A stretch of DNA of 11,589 nt, taken from positions 1-11,589 of the forward strand of contig CAIWTR010000408.1 in NCBI GenBank assembly GCA_903915615.1, written 5' to 3'. The first letter of the stretch is position 1. Every line of letters starts with the position of its first letter. Shown piece by piece: positions 6,945 through 11,589 of this stretch. The notes below the pieces were generated by a model, which saw only the letters and a list, made by a program, of their open reading frames with translations, did no database searches and was not told the DNA's origin. The stretch is from an uncultured Armatimonadota bacterium (GTDB lineage Bacteria > Armatimonadota > Armatimonadia > Armatimonadales > Armatimonadaceae). The position numbers and the translations under genes were made by a program.

Positions 6945-7823
6945 CTAATGCGACCGGGTGAGAAGGTAATCTGCCAGCTCATTGAGCCTAGATGCCTTGT
7001 CGCCATAAGGGAGCAGGGCAGCCTTTGCATCTGCTGTCAACGACAATGCCATTTGTCTTGCGCCATCCAAGCCGAAAATCTTAGGGTAAGTTGCCTTATC
7101 CAGACCCAAATCCGAGCCCGCCGGTTTGCCTAGCGTGGCGGTGTCTCCCGTGACATCCAAAATGTCATCCACGATTTGGAAAGCAAGCCCGATGCAATGA
7201 GCATAGTGGGCCAGACGCTCTTTGTCATCCGGTCCAGCACCGGCAAACGTTAGTCCGATACCAACGCTTGCTTCGAGAAGTGCTCCGGTCTTTCGTACGT
7301 GAATATGCTTAAGCTGGTCTCCGGAAAGTGGTTTGCCCTCGTAGGCGATGTCATCCATCTGTCCGCCAACCATACCCGCTGGGCCGCACGCAGTCGCAAG
7401 CAGCCTAACCGCATCTATCCGCTGCTCTGCGGTGCCAAGGTGCGGCTGACAGAGTACATCGAATGCCATCGCCAGCAATGCATCCCCGGCCAATATCGCC
7501 GTCGACTCGCTGAACTTCACATGCACGGTCGGCTGACCACGCCGAAGGTCATCATTGTCCAGCGCTGGCAAATCATCATGTATCAGACTGAATGTATGAA
7601 CCATTTCGATGGCTGCCGCCGCGAGGTAAATGGAATCCGATACAGGCGCGATGAGGGAGTAGGCTTCTACACAAAGATAGGGACGAATACGCTTACCGCC
7701 AGCGAGGAGCGCATGGCGCATCGCCGCCGAGAGCTCAACAGGTTCACGATCCGCTGGAATCAGCGTGTCGAACAGGGCTTCTACCTTGGAAGCGGTGTCG
7801 GTTAGCGCATCCGCGAGGTTCAT
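6945..7823 (-). CDS. ispA: Short-chain polyprenyl diphosphate synthase, probably farnesyl diphosphate synthase
   Basis: Condenses isopentenyl diphosphate with allylic diphosphates in the cytoplasm to make FPP (or GGPP), the precursor of undecaprenyl carrier, quinones and related isoprenoids. At 292 residues the length is normal. Motifs: GGKRIRP (42-48); first Asp-rich motif DDLPALD (83-89), the six-residue-spaced bacterial form typical of type II FPP synthases, continuing NDDLRRGQPT; the Q155/D157-D158 segment; KTGALLEA (178-185); and the second Asp-rich motif DDILD (219-223), then the usual K-rich DKATYP segment. Phe78, five residues before the first motif, fits a short product, but C15 versus C20 cannot be decided by eye. 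The ATG overlaps the folD TGA (ATGA, 4 nt) and has no clear Shine-Dalgarno, which suggests translational coupling. It is the last gene of the operon. Confidence 0.93.
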   Translation of the reverse strand: MNLADALTDTASKVEALFDTLIPADREPVELSAAMRHALLAGGKRIRPYLCVEAYSLIAPVSDSIYLAAAAIEMVHTFSLIHDDLPALDNDDLRRGQPTVHVKFSESTAILAGDALLAMAFDVLCQPHLGTAEQRIDAVRLLATACGPAGMVGGQMDDIAYEGKPLSGDQLKHIHVRKTGALLEASVGIGLTFAGAGPDDKERLAHYAHCIGLAFQIVDDILDVTGDTATLGKPAGSDLGLDKATYPKIFGLDGARQMALSLTADAKAALLPYGDKASRLNELADYLLTRSH

Positions 7824-8686
7824 TCGGCTGGATTCAGGCGCTCAGCCGCTTTGACCGTGTTTTCAAGCAGTGTCGCGATGGTCATCGGGCCAACACCACC
7901 TGGAACGGGCGTGATAGCGCTTGCGACGGCGGCGCAGCTCTCGTAGTGACAGTCGCCAACATCGGATGAACGACCCTCCACACGGTTGTAGCCAGCATCG
8001 AGGACAACACAACCGGGTTTCAGCATGTCGCCGGTTATCATTTCCGGTTTGCCTACGGCGGCAACCAAAATATCGGCTTGGCGCGTAAAGTCAGCCAAAT
8101 TCTGTGTCTTCGAATGGCAAATGGTCACGGTCGCATCGCGGTTGAGAAGCAGCAGAGCCATCGGTTTACCAAGAATGACCGAGCGCCCAATCACGACGGC
8201 ATGCTTGCCGCGGATATCAATGTTATAGCGGTCAAGGAGTGTAATCATTCCCTGCGGCGTACATGCGACAAATGGCGCATCGCCTTTGACCAGCTCGCCA
8301 AGGCTCGCCCGCCCGATACCATCTGCATCTTTGTCTGGGGACACCGCCGCTAGGATTGCGTGCTCATCGATACCCTTTGGCAGGGGATGTTGCACCAGAA
8401 TCCCATGGATGTTTGGATTCTCATTCAGATCCGTGACGCAGGCGAGAATGTCATCTGTTTTGGCAGCACTATCAAAAATGTGGACTTCAGAGTGGATGCC
8501 AGCTGCAGCGCATGCCTTACGCTTCATTGCAACATACGTGACACTCGCAGGATTGTCACCAGCGAGAACTGCTGCTAGACCCGTTGTTACACCGGTTCGC
8601 TCCTTCAGTGCTGCGACACGGGAGGCAACTTCGAGGCGGATGGCCTTGGCGGTTTTCGTACCATCCAATATTGTCACATCAGTCAT
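7820..8686 (-). CDS. folD: Bifunctional methylene-THF dehydrogenase / methenyl-THF cyclohydrolase FolD
   Basis: Interconverts 5,10-methylene-THF, 5,10-methenyl-THF and 10-formyl-THF, giving the one-carbon donor used by PurH and by initiator tRNA formylation. The protein has 288 residues, standard length. The catalytic YxxxK is Y51..K55 in YVAMKRKAC. The substrate motif is VQHPLP (Q99 retained; most FolD have QLPLP). KDADG includes D122, GRSVILGKP is the nucleotide-binding signature, and PGGVGPMT lies near the C-terminus. I prefer the ATG at 8686 over an upstream in-frame start at 8713: an AGGA lies 5 nt before it and homology begins at TDVTILDG. It overlaps the end of nusB by 8 nt (ATGACTGA) and overlaps ispA by 4 nt, so the three are probably translated in a coupled way. 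Confidence 0.96.
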   Translation of the reverse strand: MTDVTILDGTKTAKAIRLEVASRVAALKERTGVTTGLAAVLAGDNPASVTYVAMKRKACAAAGIHSEVHIFDSAAKTDDILACVTDLNENPNIHGILVQHPLPKGIDEHAILAAVSPDKDADGIGRASLGELVKGDAPFVACTPQGMITLLDRYNIDIRGKHAVVIGRSVILGKPMALLLLNRDATVTICHSKTQNLADFTRQADILVAAVGKPEMITGDMLKPGCVVLDAGYNRVEGRSSDVGDCHYESCAAVASAITPVPGGVGPMTIATLLENTVKAAERLNPAE

Positions 8687-9170
8687 TGCTGTCCTGTCCT
8701 CCAACTGCCACACGACTTTCTGTCAACACTGCGGTTGATTCAGCTCCGCGCTTGTGGCCGAATACACTACCGAGAACACCATGGATGAACTTGGTCGCTT
8801 CCTCAGCGGAATACTTTCGGGCGAGTTCCATCGCTTCGACAACAATGGTGGCCTGGGATGCATCAGAAATGTCACTTCGTACTTCGGTAATCGCCATACG
8901 AATGATGTTTCTGTCGACGACGGTTAGCTCGCGGGCTTTGTAGCCACTTGCATGACGGGTGATCGTCGCATCGAGGTCTAGCTTGTTTGCAAGGACATCG
9001 CGGACGACGGACTGTACAAAGTCTGCTGCTGATTCATCCAGTTTATGTGCCGCGATGGTTTCGAGGAGCGCTTCATCCACCACCGGACGACCAACCTCCA
9101 TCGTGTAGAGAATGCGGAGGATTGTTTCACGGGCCACCCGACGGGATGTCGGGACTTGTGCTTCAGACAT
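8679..9170 (-). CDS. nusB: Transcription antitermination protein NusB
   Basis: Small all-helical RNA-binding protein. With NusE (S10) it binds boxA of rRNA leaders and supports processive antitermination. At 163 residues it is slightly longer than usual, mainly through a C-terminal tail of about 27 residues after the last family helix (beginning FGHKRGAES). Recognisable segments are the N-terminal SRRVARETILRILYTMEV, the central ELTVVDRNIIRMAITEV and the C-terminal VVEAMELARKYSAEEATKFIHGVLG, which matches the NusB signature helix pair. The ATG at 9170 follows the pth stop by 24 nt and shows no strong Shine-Dalgarno. The 3' end overlaps folD, and part of the extra tail is encoded over the folD ribosome-binding region. 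A nusB-folD pairing is common in bacteria. Confidence 0.92.
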   Translation of the reverse strand: MSEAQVPTSRRVARETILRILYTMEVGRPVVDEALLETIAAHKLDESAADFVQSVVRDVLANKLDLDATITRHASGYKARELTVVDRNIIRMAITEVRSDISDASQATIVVEAMELARKYSAEEATKFIHGVLGSVFGHKRGAESTAVLTESRVAVGGQDSND

Positions 9171-9194
9171 GCTGTTATTCTATCGGAACAGGGC

Positions 9195-9788
9195 TCATTC
9201 CCCTGCTTCAGGGAGGACAGAAAGTCCGTTAAACTTGGCCATCGTGGCTGCCAAATCGCCAGCCAGCCAGTGTTCGATCGCATCGCAAGCCATGTCCGCG
9301 GTTGCTGCCATGATTACTTGCTCATCGGTGCTTAGGGTTCCGAGAACCCAGTCAATCTGGTCTATGCCACCTGTTGGTTTCCCAATACCGATGCGCATCC
9401 GGGGGTACTCTTTGGTTCCGAGATGCTCCTCGATGGACTTGAGGCCATTTTGTCCGCCCGCCGCCCCACCTGGGCGAATGCGTACTTTACCGGGCGTGAC
9501 ATGGATGTCATCACAGACAACCAAAATATCCTTGATGTCCACATCGAAAGCCGCTCGTACGGCGTTTACCGCGATACCGGAGAGGTTCATAAACGTTAGC
9601 GGATAGACAATCAGCACCTCTTCATCGTTGAATGTCATCGTTTCGATAACACTTCGGTGACGATTCACGAGGTATTTCGCTTTCGCTTTGTTGCGTTTTG
9701 CCAGGTTGCCGAGAACCATCCAGCCCGCGTTGTGCCGCGTGGCTTTATATTTAGGCCCGGGATTTCCCAGACCAACAATTACCTTCAC
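9195..9788 (-). CDS. pth: Peptidyl-tRNA hydrolase Pth
   Basis: Releases tRNA from peptidyl-tRNAs that drop off the ribosome. The protein has 197 residues, normal length. N9 in GLGNPG and the catalytic base H19 in TRHNAGW are present, as are N68 in PLTFMNLSG and D93-D94 in VVCDDIH. The loop RPGGAAGGQNGLKS carries Gln113 where E. coli and most homologues have His113; Asn114 is retained. The start is GTG at 9788, supported by homology from the first residue (MKVIVGLGNPG) and an AGG 8 nt upstream that overlaps the prs stop. It lies 9 nt after prs; the order glmU-prs-pth is a widely conserved cluster. Confidence 0.95.
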   Translation of the reverse strand: MKVIVGLGNPGPKYKATRHNAGWMVLGNLAKRNKAKAKYLVNRHRSVIETMTFNDEEVLIVYPLTFMNLSGIAVNAVRAAFDVDIKDILVVCDDIHVTPGKVRIRPGGAAGGQNGLKSIEEHLGTKEYPRMRIGIGKPTGGIDQIDWVLGTLSTDEQVIMAATADMACDAIEHWLAGDLAATMAKFNGLSVLPEAGE

Positions 9789-9797
9789 GGAGCTTGC

Positions 9798-10760
9798 CTA
9801 CCAGTTGCGGTCAAACAGCGCGCTGACAGAGTCTCCTGTATGGATACGCTGGATTGCATCGCCGAGGAGAGGGGCAACGGAAAGAACATTGATGTTCGGT
9901 GCCCACGGGTGGTCATGCCATGTCGCTGGAATCGTGTTGGTAACAATCACACGTTTGATGGCCGATGCTGCAAATCGGTCGATGACACCTGGGGAAAAGA
10001 CCGGATGGGTACAGCAGGCGACAACACTCTTTGCTCCACGTGCCATCAAGCCTTCGGCGCCATGACAAATCGAACCACCGGTGTCAATCATGTCATCGAT
10101 GAGGATACAGTCCTTGCCACGAACATCCCCGATAATCTCAACGACTTCAACTTTATTCGGCTCTGGACGGCGCTTAGCAATCGTCGCGAGTCGCGCGCCA
10201 AGCATTTCCGCAAGACTCAGCGCGCGGCGAACGCCACCTTCATCTGGGGAAACAACACACGCAGATGCGCCAGCGAGGCCCTCCGCCATTAAGTGGCGAC
10301 CGAGAATCGGACCTGCATAGAGGTGGTCTACCGGAAGTTTGAAGAAACCCTGAATCTGTTGAGCGTGGAGGTCAAGACAAACGACGCGGCTGGCTCCGGA
10401 TTCCGTCAGCAAATCGGCAACGAGTCGCGCCGTAACAGGCTCGCGCGGCTTTATCTTCTTATCCTGACGGGCATAGCCGTAGTAAGGGAGAACGCAGGTA
10501 ATACGCGCTGCACTCGCACGCCGGAAGGCATCGATCAGAATCAACAGCTCCATCAGCGAATCATTGACCGGCGCGCAGGTGGGTTGGATGATGAAGATGT
10601 CATTGCCACGGGCGCTCTCTTCAATCTGCACGCGGATCTCGCCATCCGAGAAGCGTGTCGACATCAGATTCCCAAGCGGAACGCCGAGATGCTGGGCGAT
10701 CTCACTTGCCAGCTGTGGGTTGCTTGTACCGCTGAAGAGTCTTAATTCGGATGATGTCAT
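9798..10760 (-). CDS. prs: Ribose-phosphate pyrophosphokinase (PRPP synthetase)
   Basis: Makes PRPP from ribose 5-phosphate and ATP in the cytoplasm. PRPP feeds purines, pyrimidines, NAD, His and Trp. The protein has 320 residues, typical of class I enzymes. Visible motifs: FSDGEI (37-42), YYGYARQDKK (93-102), the PRPP synthetase signature DLHAQQIQGFF (130-140), SPDEGGVRRA (171-180), the catalytic flexible-loop motif AKRRPEPN (195-202) with its Lys-Arg, and the ribose-5-phosphate loop IDDMIDTGGS (221-230). The ATG at 10760 lies 6 nt past the glmU stop, with only a weak GGA before it. PRPP made here is the entry point of the pathway that ends with PurH, encoded at the other end of the window. 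Confidence 0.97.
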   Translation of the reverse strand: MTSSELRLFSGTSNPQLASEIAQHLGVPLGNLMSTRFSDGEIRVQIEESARGNDIFIIQPTCAPVNDSLMELLILIDAFRRASAARITCVLPYYGYARQDKKIKPREPVTARLVADLLTESGASRVVCLDLHAQQIQGFFKLPVDHLYAGPILGRHLMAEGLAGASACVVSPDEGGVRRALSLAEMLGARLATIAKRRPEPNKVEVVEIIGDVRGKDCILIDDMIDTGGSICHGAEGLMARGAKSVVACCTHPVFSPGVIDRFAASAIKRVIVTNTIPATWHDHPWAPNINVLSVAPLLGDAIQRIHTGDSVSALFDRNW

Positions 10761-10766
10761 CGGTGT

Positions 10767-11589
10767 TTATCCGTTGGAATTTCCCTGTGGGTCGGTCTGC
10801 AGTGCTGCTCGCCGACGCTTTGCCCAGTTTTCGATGGTCGATTGCCGTGCCCGTCCAATGCCAAGCGCATCACTCGGAACGGCACCTGTGATTGTACTAC
10901 CCGCGGCCGTCCATGCTCCGGTACCGATTGCAACGGGTGCAACCAATGTTGATGCACTGCCAATAAACGCATTCGCACCAATCGTCGTTCGGTGCTTTCG
11001 ATAGCCATCGTAGTTGCAGGTAATCGTCCCAGCGCCGATATTGGTTCCTGCCCCGATCGTCGCATCCCCGAGGTAACTCAGATGCCCAGCGGATGATCCT
11101 GCTCCCACATACGTATTCTTCAGTTCAACAAAGTTACCGATGCGGGCTTTGTCTTCCAGTGTGCTGCCTGGACGGATGTGCGCGAACGGGCCGACTTTGA
11201 CATCGGAGTGGATGGTGCTATCCCGAACTACAACATACGGCCCAATAGCGCAGTTTTCACCGACTTCGGTTGCGCCAAGCAAGTGGGTGCCCGGGAAGAG
11301 GGTTGTTCCGGAGCCGATGGTTACACCCACATCTACATAGGTTTGGTACGGGTCGACAATATGGACGCCAAGTTCAACCAGCGATTCGAGGAGGCGGAGA
11401 CGTAGCTCCGTGCTTATCTCCATCCGCTCACGCGCGTTGTCAAGCTGCAGCTCATCGCCATCCCAGCTGTTGACATCAACAACTTGAAGCTTGTGCGTGC
11501 CATCCGCGATGGTGGACAGCTCAGCAATCGTATCTACAGGGTAGTCCACAGCGGTCACAGCATTGTGCGCATCGCGCGCTGGAACATAG
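10767..11589 (-). CDS. glmU: Bifunctional GlmU, C-terminal part (5' end outside window)
   Basis: Makes UDP-GlcNAc for peptidoglycan: the C-terminal domain acetylates glucosamine-1-phosphate and the N-terminal domain adds UMP. The frame is open to the window edge, with 273 visible residues. The first 50 or so are the end of the uridylyltransferase domain, including VNSWDGDELQLDNARERM, which matches the family's GVN(S/N)R..LA..E; its Asn (codon 11469-11471) aligns with the UDP-GlcNAc/Mg-binding Asn. The rest is a left-handed beta-helix of hexapeptide repeats (VTIGSG, TEVGEN, VKVGPF, ATIGAG and others). It contains AGHLSYLGD with the catalytic His (codon 11082-11084) and the NIGAGTITCNYDG signature. 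A GTG at 11558 could open the frame but is internal, since homology continues upstream of it. It is the first visible gene of the operon. Confidence 0.94.
   Translation of the reverse strand, partial: YVPARDAHNAVTAVDYPVDTIAELSTIADGTHKLQVVDVNSWDGDELQLDNARERMEISTELRLRLLESLVELGVHIVDPYQTYVDVGVTIGSGTTLFPGTHLLGATEVGENCAIGPYVVVRDSTIHSDVKVGPFAHIRPGSTLEDKARIGNFVELKNTYVGAGSSAGHLSYLGDATIGAGTNIGAGTITCNYDGYRKHRTTIGANAFIGSASTLVAPVAIGTGAWTAAGSTITGAVPSDALGIGRARQSTIENWAKRRRAALQTDPQGNSNG

Noticed and set aside
8687..8713. Upstream start of folD at 8713
   Set aside because: FolD homology and the AGGA site fit the ATG at 8686; the extra nine residues are not family-like.

Overview
The window is a compact bacterial housekeeping region of moderate GC content. 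All of its genes are chromosomal core genes except one unusual large protein. I see no phage, insertion sequence, CRISPR array, tRNA or rRNA. The organism cannot be fixed from this sequence. The sigma70-like promoter elements, Shine-Dalgarno sites, GlmU-Prs-Pth gene order and a cytoplasmic glycoside-hydrolase-like giant protein suggest an uncultured or poorly studied phylum (Armatimonadota or Chloroflexota-like is a guess, not a result).

Layout, left to right. (1) 1-1141, plus strand: the 3' end of lon (end of the AAA+ module and the Ser-Lys protease domain). (2) 1151-2749, minus strand: purH, stop-to-stop with lon across only 9 bp. (3) 2750-2880, minus strand: the purH leader. It holds a convincing ZTP (pfl-type) riboswitch whose 3' conserved CCUGGG can also pair with the purH Shine-Dalgarno region, and a sigma70-like promoter. 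(4) 2881-3099: leader and probable promoter of the next plus-strand gene. (5) 3100-6825, plus strand: a 1241-residue protein. A glycoside-hydrolase clan-A/GH42-like core lies between long, disordered arms made of alternating Arg/Gly-rich and acidic blocks, like the arms of RNase E. It is followed by a strong, probably bidirectional, intrinsic terminator. (6) 6945-11589, minus strand: a tightly packed operon read glmU (partial), prs, pth, nusB, folD, ispA, with overlaps or gaps of 24 nt or less throughout.

How the genes fit together. Prs makes PRPP, the entry substrate of purine synthesis. FolD makes 10-formyl-THF, and PurH consumes 10-formyl-THF together with AICAR ribotide (ZMP). The riboswitch in front of purH senses ZMP/ZTP, which build up when 10-formyl-THF is scarce, so the window contains the enzyme, a supplier of its cofactor and the sensor of its substrate. 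GlmU, Pth, NusB and IspA serve the cell wall, translation, transcription/rRNA and isoprenoids. The most novel items are the architecture of the 1241-residue protein and the dual-use riboswitch expression platform.
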